A DNA stretch of 64,000 nt from Achromobacter spanius (GTDB lineage: Bacteria > Pseudomonadota > Gammaproteobacteria > Burkholderiales > Burkholderiaceae_B): assembly GCF_002812705.1 (NCBI RefSeq), contig NZ_CP025030.1, positions 3,348,001 through 3,412,000 of the forward strand. The letters are read 5' to 3'. Position numbers and translations under genes: made by a program. Of the stretch, positions 24,875-36,531 are shown piece by piece. Each line of letters opens with the position of its first letter. The first letter of the stretch is position 1. The notes under the pieces were generated by a model that had not been told where the DNA came from, made no database searches, and saw only the letters and a program-made list of their open reading frames with translations.

Positions 24875-27535
24875 TCAGAGCGGCCGCGCGACGACGGCGC
24901 TGGACGGGGTGATGGCGCTGGCGCTGGCCGCGCCGCCATCGGCGCCATTGATCGGCGCGGCGACGGGTACGCCCGAAGCCGGTACGCCCGCAGCCGGTAC
25001 GCCCGCCGCGGGTCCGCCCGCCGTCGGAACCGCCGGCAGCGCGCTGCCGGCGCTGGGCACCGGGATAGGCTGAAGCGGCGCCTGGATGGGGCTGTTCAAA
25101 TTCGGAGGCGGCACATTCGCGCCGGGGGCGGGCAGCGGCTTCACCGAGGTGTCCACGCCATCGGTGCTGAGGTTGTTGTTCAGGAAGTCGGTGAGCTCGT
25201 CCCCGGAAGACAGATCCAGCGACGCTACGGCCTGGCCGGGCGGGAATTCCGAGAAATAGTATTCGCCGTTATCCACCAGCAGGCCATCGGGGCGCGGCGC
25301 CTGCTTCACTTCGGGCACGCCCTTCAACACCGGCTGCATGTAGTCCAGCCAGGTGCTCAGCGCCAGGCCGCTGCCGAACTCGTTGGTGCCCAGGGACTTG
25401 GGCTGGTCAAAACCCATCCAGACAGTGGTGGCCAGGTCGGGCGTGAAGCCCGAGAACCAGACGTCCACCGCGTCGTTGGTGGTGCCCGTCTTGCCGCCCA
25501 CATCGTTGCGCTTTAGCACTTGGTGTGCGCGCGCGGCGGTGCCGTTCGTGGTGACGCCGCGCAGGATGTCGTCCATGACCCAGGCGGTGCGCGGGTCGAT
25601 GGCGCGCGCCGCTTCGTCGCCCGCCTTGACGGGTTGCGCCTGCATCAGCACCTTGCCCGAGCGGTCTGTGACGTGGTCCACCAGATAGGGGGTGACGCGG
25701 TAGCCGCCGTTGGCAAACACGCCGTAGCCGTTGACGACCTGTAGCGGCGTGGCGCCGCCCGCGCCCAGCGCCAGCGGCAGCACGGCCGGCCAGCGCGACT
25801 TGTCAAAGCCGAAGCGGGTCAGGTAGTCCTGCGCGTACTGCGGCGAGATGGCCTGCAGGATGCGGATCGACACCATGTTCTTGGACCGATAAAGCCCCTG
25901 GCGCAACGTCAGCATGGGTTCGTACTTGTTGCCGTCATTCTTCGGCTGCCAATCCTTCGAGCCGGTCTGGGCGGCCGTCAACATGAAGGGCTGGTCGGAA
26001 ATCTGCGTGGCGGGCGTGAAGCCGCGTTCCAGCGCCGCGGCGTAGACGAAGGGCTTGATATTGGAGCCGGGCTGGCGCCAGGCCTGGGTCACGCGGTTGA
26101 AGCCGCCACGGTTGTAGTCGAAGCCGCCGATCATGGCGCGGATGGCGCCATCTTGCGGCGCCATGGATACCAGCGCGGCTTGCAGCGCCGGCATGTTGAT
26201 GATTTCCCAGCCGTCGCCGTCCTTGCCGCCCGTCTTGTGGATGTAGACGACCGAGCCGCGACGAATCCGCTGGCTGTCGCTGGCCTTGGGGTTCAGTGCG
26301 CGGGCCACGACGGCCAGCGCCTTCTTGTCCGAAATGGTGATGATGTCGCGCGCGCTGCGGGCGAGCTTGACCTCGGTGGGGCTGGCCGACAGCACCACGG
26401 CAGCCAGCAGGTCCTCGCTGTCGGGCGTTTTGTCTTGCACGCCGTCCAGGATGTCGTCCAGCGCCTGCGGATCGCTTTCGACATCATCGGGCAGGTCGAT
26501 CTGGTCTTCCGGGCCGGGGTAGACGGCGCGGCGCGTGTAGTCCAGCACGCCGCTGCGCACAGCCTGGTAGGCGGCTTCCTGCGCCTTGGAATCGATGGTC
26601 GTGTAGACGTCGATGCCCTTGGAATAGGTTTCTTCCTGGAACACGCCATACATCAGTTGGCGCGCCAGTTCCGACGGGTAATCGCCATGCACGGCAAAGC
26701 CGCGCGCGCTGGTGCCGTCGGCGCCACGGATAGTCAGGTGCTGCTGCAAGGCCTGGTCGGCCTGCTCGGGAGTCAGGTAGCCCAGCGTCTTCATGCGGCC
26801 CAGCACATAGTGCTGGCGAATTTCGGCGCGCGGGAAGTTGGTGATGGGGTTGAAGCGCGACGGGGCCTTGGGAATACCGGCCAGCATGGCGGCTTCGGCC
26901 GCCGTCACTTCCGACAGCGGCTTGCCGAAATAGGTGCGCGACGCGGCGGCGAAGCCATAGGCGCGATGGCCCAGGTAGATCTGGTTCATGTAGAGCTCAA
27001 GGATCTGGTCCTTGGTGAGCTCGTTTTCGATCTTGAAGGTGAGCAACAGCTCGTAGAACTTGCGCGAATAGGTCTTTTCCGACGACAGGTAGAAATTACG
27101 CGCCACCTGCATCGTGATGGTGCTGCCGCCTTGCGACTTCGAGCCCTTGACCACGTTGGTCAGCACCGCGCGCGCCACCCCCATCCAGTCGACGCCGCCA
27201 TGGCTGTAGAAGCGGTCGTCTTCGGCCGCCAGCACCGCCTGACGCATGACGGGGGGAATCTCGTCAAAACGCAGCACATTGCGGTGTTCTTCGCCGTATT
27301 CACCGATCAGCACCTTGTCCGCCGTGTAGATGCGCAGCGGCACCCGTGGCCGGTAGTCGGTCATGGCGTGCAGGTCGGGCAAAGCGGGCCAGGCCAGCGC
27401 GAGGGCGAGCCCGAGCGCAAGCGCGCCGCACGCGCCGACGCAGGCGGCGGCGATGCCCGTTTTGACCAGGATGCGTTTCCAGGGAAGGCCCGATTTGCCG
27501 CCCGGGGTGGCGGAGGATTGCTGGGGGGTGCTCAT
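24875..27535 (-). CDS. mrcA: Penicillin-binding protein 1A (bifunctional transglycosylase/transpeptidase)
   Basis: An 886-residue class A PBP. One membrane anchor lies near residues 27-50. The glycosyltransferase domain has EDDRFYSHGGVDWMGV and RKFYELLLTFKIENELTK. The transpeptidase has SxxK in QPGSNIKPF (near residue 490), SxN in SKNMVSI and KTG in GGKTGTT (near residue 680). It polymerises and cross-links peptidoglycan. The last 60 residues are an unusual Ala/Gly/Pro/Val tail of repeated AAGVP-like units, encoded by a 15-base tandem repeat. It stands alone, in a 251-base upstream gap with no other gene. Confidence 0.95.
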   Translation of the reverse strand: MSTPQQSSATPGGKSGLPWKRILVKTGIAAACVGACGALALGLALALAWPALPDLHAMTDYRPRVPLRIYTADKVLIGEYGEEHRNVLRFDEIPPVMRQAVLAAEDDRFYSHGGVDWMGVARAVLTNVVKGSKSQGGSTITMQVARNFYLSSEKTYSRKFYELLLTFKIENELTKDQILELYMNQIYLGHRAYGFAAASRTYFGKPLSEVTAAEAAMLAGIPKAPSRFNPITNFPRAEIRQHYVLGRMKTLGYLTPEQADQALQQHLTIRGADGTSARGFAVHGDYPSELARQLMYGVFQEETYSKGIDVYTTIDSKAQEAAYQAVRSGVLDYTRRAVYPGPEDQIDLPDDVESDPQALDDILDGVQDKTPDSEDLLAAVVLSASPTEVKLARSARDIITISDKKALAVVARALNPKASDSQRIRRGSVVYIHKTGGKDGDGWEIINMPALQAALVSMAPQDGAIRAMIGGFDYNRGGFNRVTQAWRQPGSNIKPFVYAAALERGFTPATQISDQPFMLTAAQTGSKDWQPKNDGNKYEPMLTLRQGLYRSKNMVSIRILQAISPQYAQDYLTRFGFDKSRWPAVLPLALGAGGATPLQVVNGYGVFANGGYRVTPYLVDHVTDRSGKVLMQAQPVKAGDEAARAIDPRTAWVMDDILRGVTTNGTAARAHQVLKRNDVGGKTGTTNDAVDVWFSGFTPDLATTVWMGFDQPKSLGTNEFGSGLALSTWLDYMQPVLKGVPEVKQAPRPDGLLVDNGEYYFSEFPPGQAVASLDLSSGDELTDFLNNNLSTDGVDTSVKPLPAPGANVPPPNLNSPIQAPLQPIPVPSAGSALPAVPTAGGPAAGVPAAGVPASGVPVAAPINGADGGAASASAITPSSAVVARPL
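24966..25025. repeat. 15-bp tandem repeat in the 3' end of mrcA
   Basis: About four copies of a unit close to GGTACGCCCGCAGCC encode the A-x-G-V-P tail of PBP1A. The repeat keeps the reading frame. Confidence 0.6.
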
Positions 27536-27786
27536 TGCAGGCGATTCTAGGACAGAACGCTATAGACCGGCCATGACGCAATAAGGTTTCGGTAACCAAA
27601 CTTGCCGAGGCTGGGCGGGGGCGCATGCCGGGTAAATTGAGGGACGTGGTCCAGGATACGCGGGACGGGGCTTTCGCGTGGGGTCAATGGGAAATGCGCT
27701 GTGAAATGTATTGCGCGCTGTGACAAACGGCAAGGCCGGTTGCATGCGATGGTGGGAAATTAGCCTCGGATTCAGCTTCCATTCAG

Positions 27787-28590
27787 TCATGCCGCGTCGC
27801 GCTGATAGCGTTGCGGCGGCGCACCCAGGGCACGGTGAAACATGGCGCTGAATGCGCTGGGACTGCGGTAGCCCAGGTCGGCGGCGATGCGCGCCACCGG
27901 TTCCCCCTGCGACAGGCGGCACATGGCGTCCGCCAAGCGTACCTGCTGCACCCATTGCCGATAGTTCAAGCCCAGTTCGGCCTGGAACAGCCGGATCAAG
28001 GTGCGCGCGCTGGCGCCGACTTCGCTACCCCAGGCTTCGATGCCGCGTTGCAGGCCGGGCTGGGCCAGGATGGCCGCGCAGATGGTTTGCAGGCGGCGGT
28101 CGCGCGGCCAGGGAATCTGGACGGGCACCACGCGGGCCGCCGTCAGTTCCGTCAGGATCAGCGCGGCGATCTGCTCGCTGCGGCCGCCCAGGGGGTAGTC
28201 AATGGGTTCGGCGGTCAGCGCCAGGATCAGTTCGCGCAGCAACGGGCTGACTTCAATCACCTGGCACTGCGGCCAGTACGTTGCGGCGGCGTCGGCCTGG
28301 ATGTAAAGCGACCGCATGGCCACCGCGCCCACCATGTCCACGCCGTGCGGCACGCCGGCCGGCACCCACAGCGCGCGCAAGGGCGGCAGCGCCCAGAAGC
28401 CGCTGGGCGTGGTGACGCGCATGACGCCTTCGGCCGCATAGATCAATTGCGCGCGGGGGTGGAAGTGCGCGCCGGTTTGCGCGCCCGCCCGGAATTCCTT
28501 GGCCATCGCGGTAACCACGCGGGGGCGGTCCTGGTAGTCCTGCGCATTGACGCTGCGGGTGGGGTCGGGCGGAGGCAGGCGGGCGGGCAT
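27787..28590 (-). CDS. AraC-family regulator with cupin sensor domain
   Basis: A 267-residue protein with an N-terminal cupin-type sensor (GAHFHPRAQLIYAAEGVMRV) and a C-terminal AraC DNA-binding domain with two HTHs, the second reading GEPVARIAADLGYRSPSAFSAMF and followed by PPQRYQR. It is divergent from a fosmidomycin-resistance-like MFS pump, 222 bases away, and probably controls it. Two direct repeats in the gap are good binding-site candidates. Confidence 0.92.
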   Translation of the reverse strand: MPARLPPPDPTRSVNAQDYQDRPRVVTAMAKEFRAGAQTGAHFHPRAQLIYAAEGVMRVTTPSGFWALPPLRALWVPAGVPHGVDMVGAVAMRSLYIQADAAATYWPQCQVIEVSPLLRELILALTAEPIDYPLGGRSEQIAALILTELTAARVVPVQIPWPRDRRLQTICAAILAQPGLQRGIEAWGSEVGASARTLIRLFQAELGLNYRQWVQQVRLADAMCRLSQGEPVARIAADLGYRSPSAFSAMFHRALGAPPQRYQRDAA

Positions 28591-28592
28591 GA

Positions 28593-28664
28593 TGTCACTT
28601 CCGACGAAAGGATGAGGGCGCGGTTAGACGTGCGATTTCGCTATTTTGTCACTTGGCCGACGAA
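28593..28664. promoter_or_regulatory. Direct repeat, candidate AraC-type operator
   Basis: TGTCACTT-CCGACGAA (28593-28608) recurs as TGTCACTT-GG-CCGACGAA (28647-28664), 54 bases later. The first copy begins two bases before the AraC start codon. AraC-type proteins bind direct repeats, so auto-control and control of the divergent MFS gene are plausible. Confidence 0.5.
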
Positions 28665-28812
28665 TATTGGCAGATCGGATTTGTGGCGCGTTTTTACACT
28701 GTGGACAGTGCCCTGATTGTTGGCCGGGGCGCTCCCTCTGTTCTATATGCCGACCCATTATTTTCGCCGTCACGGCTTTCACGCGACCTCTTTCGCCCCG
28801 GACTTTCGCCCC

Positions 28813-30063
28813 ATGACTTCCGCCCAGAACCCCGTGGCCGGTATCTCCGACGCCAACGTCACCTCGCCCGCCGCCGCACCGGCCCCCGCTGCGCCCTCGA
28901 CCGCTTTCAAGGTGCTGGGCGCGATCAGCGTGGCGCATTTGATGAACGACATGATCCAGTCGATCCTGTTGGCCATCTATCCCATGCTGAAGGATTCGTT
29001 CAGCCTGTCGTTTGCGCAGATCGGGCTGATCACCTTGGTGTATCAACTGGCGGCGTCGCTGTTGCAGCCCTTCATCGGCTTTTATACCGACCGCCATCCC
29101 AAGCCGTATTCCCTGCCGGTGGGGATGGGGTTCACCTTGCTGGGCCTGCTGCTGCTGTCGGTGGCGCCGTCGTTCGGCTGGCTGCTGGTGGCGGCGGTGC
29201 TGGTGGGCACGGGCTCGTCGGTGTTCCATCCGGAGTCGTCACGGGTGGCGCGGATGGCCTCGGGCGGGCGGCATGGCCTGGCGCAGTCGTTGTTCCAGGT
29301 GGGCGGCAATGTGGGGTCGGCGCTGGGGCCGCTGTTGGCGGCCTTGTTCATCATTCCGCATGGGCAGCGCAGCGTGGCCTGGTTTTCCTTGGCGGCCCTG
29401 TTCGGCATCGTGGTACTGACAGGTATCGGCCGTTGGTATAGCGCGAATCGCGTCATTCTTAAGCCCCGCGCGCGCCGCGAGGGGGCCGGCAATGGCTTGT
29501 CGCGCAATCAGGTCATGGGCGCGTTGGCGGTGCTGGGCGTGCTGGTGTTTTCCAAGTACTTCTATCTGGCCAGCCTGAACAGCTATTTCACTTTTTATTT
29601 GATCGACAAATTCGGCCTGTCGGTGCGCGAGGCGCAGTTGTACCTGTTCCTGTTCCTGGCCGCGGTGGCGGTGGGCACGGTGGTGGGCGGCCCCGTCGGC
29701 GACCGCATCGGCCGCAAGATCGTGATCTGGGTATCGATCCTGGGCGTGGCGCCGTTCACGCTGCTGTTGCCGTACGCCAACCTGTTCTGGACGGGCGCGT
29801 TGGTGGTGGTTATCGGCATGGTGCTGGCGTCGGCGTTTTCCGCCATCGTGGTGTATGCGCAGGAACTGGTGCCGGGCAAGGTGGGCATGATTGCCGGGCT
29901 GTTCTTCGGCTTTGCGTTCGGCATGGGCGGGGTGGGCGCCGCCGCGCTGGGCAAGCTGGCTGACGCCACCAGCATCGGCTATGTGTACCAGGTGTGCGCG
30001 TACCTGCCGTTGCTGGGGGTGGTGGCGATCTTGCTGCCGAATGTGGAGAAGGCGCGAGGGTAA
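28813..30063 (+). CDS. MFS transporter, fosmidomycin-resistance (Fsr) type
   Basis: From ATG 28813 (MTSAQNPV) the protein has 416 residues and 12 transmembrane helices. Fsr-subgroup features are AHLMNDMIQSILLAIYPMLK in helix 1, FIGFYTDRHPKPY in the loop after helix 2, and GTGSSVFHPESSRVARMAS in helix 4. Such pumps export fosmidomycin or other small compounds. An in-frame start at 28747 adds a basic stretch and is less likely. The divergent AraC protein is its probable regulator. Confidence 0.88.
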   Translation: MTSAQNPVAGISDANVTSPAAAPAPAAPSTAFKVLGAISVAHLMNDMIQSILLAIYPMLKDSFSLSFAQIGLITLVYQLAASLLQPFIGFYTDRHPKPYSLPVGMGFTLLGLLLLSVAPSFGWLLVAAVLVGTGSSVFHPESSRVARMASGGRHGLAQSLFQVGGNVGSALGPLLAALFIIPHGQRSVAWFSLAALFGIVVLTGIGRWYSANRVILKPRARREGAGNGLSRNQVMGALAVLGVLVFSKYFYLASLNSYFTFYLIDKFGLSVREAQLYLFLFLAAVAVGTVVGGPVGDRIGRKIVIWVSILGVAPFTLLLPYANLFWTGALVVVIGMVLASAFSAIVVYAQELVPGKVGMIAGLFFGFAFGMGGVGAAALGKLADATSIGYVYQVCAYLPLLGVVAILLPNVEKARG

Positions 30064-30511
30064 AAGGGTGAGTCGAGAAAGCACGCCAATGACGCGCGCC
30101 TATCAAGCACGCTACTAAAGCATGGGATCCTCGGACGCGCACTAGCGCTTATGGACGACTATGAAGGGCGGCCCACAATAATTAATCTATGGCCTAACCC
30201 GTCGTCCTTTGCGATGGCGGACGGGTAAAAGTTTTAACTGTCAAATACTGCAAAGGTTGAACCGGGCGCCCCGGCCTTGGCGTATTCTCCGTGCATACCG
30301 CGCAATCGTCTTGGCGCGGGTGGTAAAGGTTCTGGACAAATCGCGCCCTCGCAACGACGCATCGCCGTCTTGCGGGGATTTTGCCTTTAGTCCTATTGGT
30401 AACAAAAAGCATCAATCATGCTGACGTGTAACACGTTTTCACCTTACGAACCCAGTGCAACAGCAGGTCAGAAGCGGCGGCGCACGCCTGCAAGGCGGCC
30501 CGGCAAACAAC
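30064..30511. other. 448-base intergenic gap
   Basis: No supported gene. ACCCGTC (30197-30203) and GACGGGT (30220-30226) form a 7-bp inverted repeat with an A-run and TTTT just after, a weak terminator candidate. The remainder shows no frame with a ribosome-binding site and no clear promoter. The diguanylate cyclase start is itself uncertain; GTG 30455 would shorten the gap. Confidence 0.5.
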
Positions 30512-31753
30512 ATGACGACTTCCTTATTTTTCCTGATGTGGGGGCTGGCCACGGCCTTGGCGTTACCGCTGCTGCTGCCGTTCCAGGCGCGCGGCGTGCG
30601 CGGCATACGTGCATTTATCGCCGCGAATGCCCTGGCCGTGCTGTCCTTGCTGGCGTTTGCCACTGCCCGGCTGATACCGCCGGGGGTCTACGTCATTGTG
30701 TCCAACGCGGCGTGGGTGTTCGCCATCAGCCTGGTCTATGTGGGCGTGCGCCAGTTTTTTGGGCTGCGTCCGCATATCGTGCGCACGGCGGGAATCAGTG
30801 TGTTGTGTGTGCTGGGCTTCGCGGTGCTGCTGTATGGCACGGATGATCTGGCCGGCCGCATGTTGCTGTTCTCGGGGTTTACCTGTGTCAGCGCATTGAT
30901 GACGGGCCGGGTGATCTTCCAGCAGCGCGATCAGATCCGTACGCGTGGCGTGGTGCTTTATCTGATGTTGGCGATTGTCGGGGTGGCCGCGCTGCACGCG
31001 CTGCGGGTGCTGGTTTATGGCTTGGGCTGGGCTGAACCGGTTTCGCTGGTGCAGCCGTCGCCATGGGGCTTGTTCTTCATTGTGTGCGGTTCGGTCGCCG
31101 TGCCCGCCTTGTTCCTGGCGCTGCTGTTGCTGGTGCAGACCCGCTTGTCCGAGCAGATGCAGGCGGCGTTGACGTTTGACAGCCTGACGCACGTGCATTC
31201 CCGCCGCAGCATCCTGGATGAACTGGAACGCGAACTGCAACGCTGCGCGCGCTCGGGCAGCACGCTGGCGGTGCTGGTGCTGGACATCGATCATTTCAAG
31301 TCCATCAATGACCGCTATGGCCATGCGGCCGGCGATACGGCGCTGCGCCACTTCGCCAAGGTGGCGCAGAACGCCGTGCGCGCTACCGACCGTGTCGGCA
31401 GATTGGGCGGCGAAGAGTTCGTGCTGCTGATGGTGGACTGCGACCCCGCGCGCGCGCTGGTGCACGCGCAGCGCGTGTGCGATGCGCTGCGCGACACGCC
31501 GCTATACCTGCAAGGGGTGGAAGTGCCCATGACCGCCAGCGGCGGCCTGGCGTCCTATCAGTCGGGCGATAGCGCCGACGTCATTCTGGCGCGTGCCGAC
31601 GTGGCGCTGTACCGCGCCAAGGAACAAGGGCGTGACCGTGTGGAAATGGCGTTTGGGGGGCGCGCCCCAGGCCGCATGCAGGTAAGCAGCCTGGTCGGGA
31701 TGGCGCCAGCGGCGAATGGGCCGCTGGTGACGCAGGAAGGCGCCGGACGTTAG
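30512..31753 (+). CDS. Membrane diguanylate cyclase (GGDEF domain)
   Basis: From ATG 30512 the protein has 413 residues. The N-terminal half has six or seven hydrophobic helices and no known sensor signature. The C-terminal GGDEF domain has DSLTHVHSRRSILDELE, the metal and nucleotide region DIDHFKSINDRYGHAAGD, and an intact GGEEF active site. RATD sits five residues before GGEEF, matching the inhibitory I-site, so the enzyme should make c-di-GMP under product control. No EAL domain is present. GTG 30455 is an alternative start. Confidence 0.93.
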   Translation: MTTSLFFLMWGLATALALPLLLPFQARGVRGIRAFIAANALAVLSLLAFATARLIPPGVYVIVSNAAWVFAISLVYVGVRQFFGLRPHIVRTAGISVLCVLGFAVLLYGTDDLAGRMLLFSGFTCVSALMTGRVIFQQRDQIRTRGVVLYLMLAIVGVAALHALRVLVYGLGWAEPVSLVQPSPWGLFFIVCGSVAVPALFLALLLLVQTRLSEQMQAALTFDSLTHVHSRRSILDELERELQRCARSGSTLAVLVLDIDHFKSINDRYGHAAGDTALRHFAKVAQNAVRATDRVGRLGGEEFVLLMVDCDPARALVHAQRVCDALRDTPLYLQGVEVPMTASGGLASYQSGDSADVILARADVALYRAKEQGRDRVEMAFGGRAPGRMQVSSLVGMAPAANGPLVTQEGAGR

Positions 31754-31756
31754 ACG

Positions 31757-33685
<1,929 letters not shown>

Positions 33686-33810
33686 GGCAAGACCTCCGCG
33701 ATTTGGATGCGATCGATAATGCCATAGTCGCGCGGACGGTGTCGAACCGGCCCCACTTATGCCGCTGTGCGGTTTGCGGGATAATCGCGGCAGTTCATCT
33801 GGAGAATTAC

Positions 33811-34266
33811 ATGGTCAGGAATCTGGTCGCGGTATCGGCGCTGGTATTGGGCCTGGCGGGTTGCTCGCTGGGCATCTCGTCGGACAGCGCGTCGCCGCAC
33901 AGCGAATTCAAGGCGCCGGTCGCGTTCAAGGACGCTTACGCCGCGGTGATCCGGCAGTCGAACAACTGCCTGCGCAGCACCGACAACGCCTATCGCGTGG
34001 TGTCTGATCTGAACGAAGCGGCGCAGTCGGGCGTGGTGCGCGTGTTGGCGCCGTATAGCGACAACGAAATGTCGCGGGTCGACCTGAAGGCCGCCGGCCC
34101 CAAGAGCACCGACGTGCGCATTGTGATGTGGGGCAAGGGCACCTGGGACGCGGCGGCAATGCGCGCGATGCAAGACGCCATCTACTACAGCATCACGTCT
34201 TGCAGCAGCTACATGCCGCTGGACCCGCGCACGCCCGTCAAGCCTTCGCGCGACCTGCGGGACTAA
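33811..34266 (+). CDS. Small lipoprotein of unknown function
   Basis: TGGAGAATTAC precedes ATG 33811. The 151-residue precursor has a lipobox LGLAGC (Cys18). The mature part has two further Cys (SNNCLRS and TSCSSYMPLD) that could form a disulfide, and a strand-rich middle. I do not recognise its family. It is divergent from the S9 peptidase lipoprotein gene by 125 bases and convergent with the thioesterase gene. Confidence 0.8.
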   Translation: MVRNLVAVSALVLGLAGCSLGISSDSASPHSEFKAPVAFKDAYAAVIRQSNNCLRSTDNAYRVVSDLNEAAQSGVVRVLAPYSDNEMSRVDLKAAGPKSTDVRIVMWGKGTWDAAAMRAMQDAIYYSITSCSSYMPLDPRTPVKPSRDLRD

Positions 34267-34313
34267 GCCCCGGCGCCGTGCGCGGGGCCGGTGTTGGGCC
34301 GCTTGGGGGCTGG

Positions 34314-34730
34314 TCAGTCGCCGCCCGGGCGGCGGCGGACGATCTTGAAGGTGGCCGTGGCGCGCGCCACCAGTTCGCCATCGGCGCGGCGGATGTCGCC
34401 TTCACAGAAGGCGATGGACCCGCCCCGGCGCAGGCAGCGCGCTTCAATGACCAGATCGCCCGTGCCGGGCGACAGGAACGTGGTGTTCATGTCGATGGTG
34501 GCCATGCCTTCGGTGGCGTCGGCCGACCCGCGCGCCGCCGCGCTAAGGGTGAAGTCCAGCACGCTCATGAGCGTGCCGCCATGCACGTCGCCACGGCTGT
34601 TGGTCAGGTCCTGGCGCCAGGGCAGCGTGGTGCGGGCGAATCCCGGCGCGATGCTTTCGGGTACCAGGCCAATGAAGTGCATGAAGGGGATCGTCAGGCC
34701 GAAATAGTCGGTGGATGCGGGTGCGGTCAT
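34314..34730 (-). CDS. PaaI/YdiI-type hotdog-fold thioesterase
   Basis: The start at 34730 ([10 protein letters not shown]) gives 138 residues, normal for the family. The hotdog-fold motif is [20 protein letters not shown] near residues 44-63, where the Gly-Gly and following Asp region corresponds to the PaaI active site. It hydrolyses acyl-CoA or acyl-ACP thioesters; the natural acyl group is not predictable. It is divergent from dinB by about 120 bases. Confidence 0.88.
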   Translation of the reverse strand: MTAPASTDYFGLTIPFMHFIGLVPESIAPGFARTTLPWRQDLTNSRGDVHGGTLMSVLDFTLSAAARGSADATEGMATIDMNTTFLSPGTGDLVIEARCLRRGGSIAFCEGDIRRADGELVARATATFKIVRRRPGGD

Positions 34731-34853
34731 GGGCGGTGGATGGGGTGGGTAGGCAGTGGTTAAGCGATTCAGCCGGTCATAATATATTTTTTTGCAGTGC
34801 CCGCCAGCGTCCGCCAGCATGGCGCGGCGGCGGCCACCCTGGTCTTCATCGGA

Positions 34854-35936
34854 ATGTCTGAACTCTTGCGCAAGATCGTGCACGTGGATATGGATGCGTT
34901 TTACGCGTCCGTCGAGCAGCGCGACAACCCCGAGCTGCGTGGCAAGCCCGTCGTTGTGGCGTGGACCGGGCCGCGCTCGGTCGTGTGCGCCGCGTCTTAC
35001 GAGGCGCGGCGCTTCGGCATTCATTCGGCCATGTCCGCGATCCGCGCCGAACGCCTTTGCCCGCACGCCATCTATGTGCCGCCCGACTTCAACCGATACC
35101 GCGACGTGTCGCGCCAGATCCGGCAGATTTTCGCCCGCCATACTGATTTGATCGAACCGCTGTCGCTGGACGAGGCCTATCTGGATGTGACCCAGAATAA
35201 GTACGGCTTGCCGTCCGCGACCGAGGTGGCGCAAGTGATTCGCCAGCAGATCAAGGAAGAAACGGGTCTGACCGCGTCGGCCGGCATTGCGCCCAACAAG
35301 TTCCTGGCCAAGATTGCGTCAGACTGGAACAAGCCCGACGGCCAGTTCGTGATCCGGCCCACCAAAGTGCTGGAATTCTTGCAGCCCTTGCCGGTGCGCA
35401 AGGTGCCCGGGGTGGGCAAGGTGACGCAGGCGCGCCTGGAGCAATTGGGTATTCAGACGGTGGGCGACCTGGCCACGCACAGCGTGGAAGAGCTGTCGCA
35501 CTATTTCGGCCGTTACGGCAGGCGTCTGTACGAGCTGGCGCGCGGCATCGACGAACGCCAGGTTCAGACCGACCAGCCCTTGCAGCAGGTGTCGGCGGAA
35601 ACCACGTTTTCGGAAGATATCCGCCTGGACGCGCTGGGCGACGCCATCGACCGCATGGCGGACAAGGTCTGGGATCAGGCTTTGAAGAAGGGCGCGCTGG
35701 GACGCACGGTGGTACTCAAGCTGAAGACCGACCGGTTTCGCATTCTGACGCGCAGCCAGACCAGCTTGAACCCGCCGGGGTCGGCGGCCGAGCTGGCCTC
35801 GGTGGCCAGGTTGCTGTGCGAGCGCGTGGAGCTGCCGCCGGAAACGCTGTACCGGCTGGCAGGGGTGGGGATGAGCAATTTTGCCGACCCCGCTGAGCAG
35901 GCGCGCCAGCCGGATCTGTTTGGCGGCGCGTTCTGA
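34854..35936 (+). CDS. dinB: DNA polymerase IV
   Basis: A 360-residue Y-family polymerase starting [20 protein letters not shown]. Catalytic carboxylates are in VDMDAFYA and [11 protein letters not shown], and the family loop is [14 protein letters not shown]. The helix-hairpin-helix is [18 protein letters not shown]. The C-terminus QPDLFGGAF contains a sliding-clamp-binding QxxLF motif. It copies across damaged bases and lowers fidelity under stress. I do not see a clear LexA box upstream. Confidence 0.96.
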   Translation: MSELLRKIVHVDMDAFYASVEQRDNPELRGKPVVVAWTGPRSVVCAASYEARRFGIHSAMSAIRAERLCPHAIYVPPDFNRYRDVSRQIRQIFARHTDLIEPLSLDEAYLDVTQNKYGLPSATEVAQVIRQQIKEETGLTASAGIAPNKFLAKIASDWNKPDGQFVIRPTKVLEFLQPLPVRKVPGVGKVTQARLEQLGIQTVGDLATHSVEELSHYFGRYGRRLYELARGIDERQVQTDQPLQQVSAETTFSEDIRLDALGDAIDRMADKVWDQALKKGALGRTVVLKLKTDRFRILTRSQTSLNPPGSAAELASVARLLCERVELPPETLYRLAGVGMSNFADPAEQARQPDLFGGAF

Positions 35937-35961
35937 ACGGCGGCTCGGCCTGGGCTGAGGG

Positions 35962-36034
35962 ATCAGGCCAGACGCGGCAGGCCAGACGAATCAGGCCAGA
36001 CGCGGCAGCCCAGACGAATCAGGCCAGGCGGGCC
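35962..36034. repeat. 28-bp tandem repeat at the 3' end of yqeY
   Basis: Two 28-base copies starting ATCAGGCCAGACGCGGCAG lie at 35962-35989 and 35990-36017. A third partial, diverged copy from 36018 runs into the last codons and stop of the yqeY-like gene. The array appears to be duplicated from the gene end. Confidence 0.7.
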
Positions 36035-36480
36035 TTGACCTGCTGCGACAGCGCCGTCATGTCGGCGCGGCCAGCCAGCGCTTGCTTGAGCAGCGCCATG
36101 ACCTTGCCCATGGCGGGCGCGCCGGTCACGCCTTGCGCGGCCACTTCGGCCAAGGCGGCGTCAATGGCGGCGGCCACTTCTTCGGGCGAGGCGGCTTGCG
36201 GCAGGAATTCTTGCAGCACCAGCAGTTCGGCTTTTTCCTGTTCCGCCGTTTCAGTGCGGCCGGCCTGTTCAAACGCGGCGATGGACTCGCGGCGCTGCTT
36301 GACCTGCTTTTCGATGATGGCGGTGATTTCGGCGTCGTTCAGCTCGCGGCGTTCGTCCACTTCTTTCTGTTTGACGGCAGCCAACAGGAAACGCAGCGTG
36401 GTCAGGCGTTCCGAGGCCTTGGCGCGCATGGCGTCCTTGACGGCATCAGAGAGGCGGGTCTTGAGCGTAGCAGTGCTCAT
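36019..36480 (-). CDS. yqeY: GatB/YqeY domain-containing protein
   Basis: The start at 36480 (MSTATLKTRLSDAVKDAM) gives 153 residues, standard for YqeY. Typical motifs are LRFLLAAVKQKEVDERRELND, KQVKQRRESIAAFEQAGR and the tail domain GKVMALLKQALAGRAD. The fold is shared with the tail of the GatB amidotransferase subunit; its own role in tRNA-linked metabolism is not settled. It converges with dinB across a short tandem repeat array. Confidence 0.92.
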   Translation of the reverse strand: MSTATLKTRLSDAVKDAMRAKASERLTTLRFLLAAVKQKEVDERRELNDAEITAIIEKQVKQRRESIAAFEQAGRTETAEQEKAELLVLQEFLPQAASPEEVAAAIDAALAEVAAQGVTGAPAMGKVMALLKQALAGRADMTALSQQVKARLA

Positions 36481-36531
36481 AAGTGAACCTTTTGGGTGGT
36501 GTTGCGGCAATCCGCAAGTGTAAATCGGGTT

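Noticed and set aside
26153..27550. A 465-codon frame antisense to mrcA
   Set aside because: Shadow frame in GC-rich DNA; composition is non-protein-like and the other strand has all PBP1A motifs.
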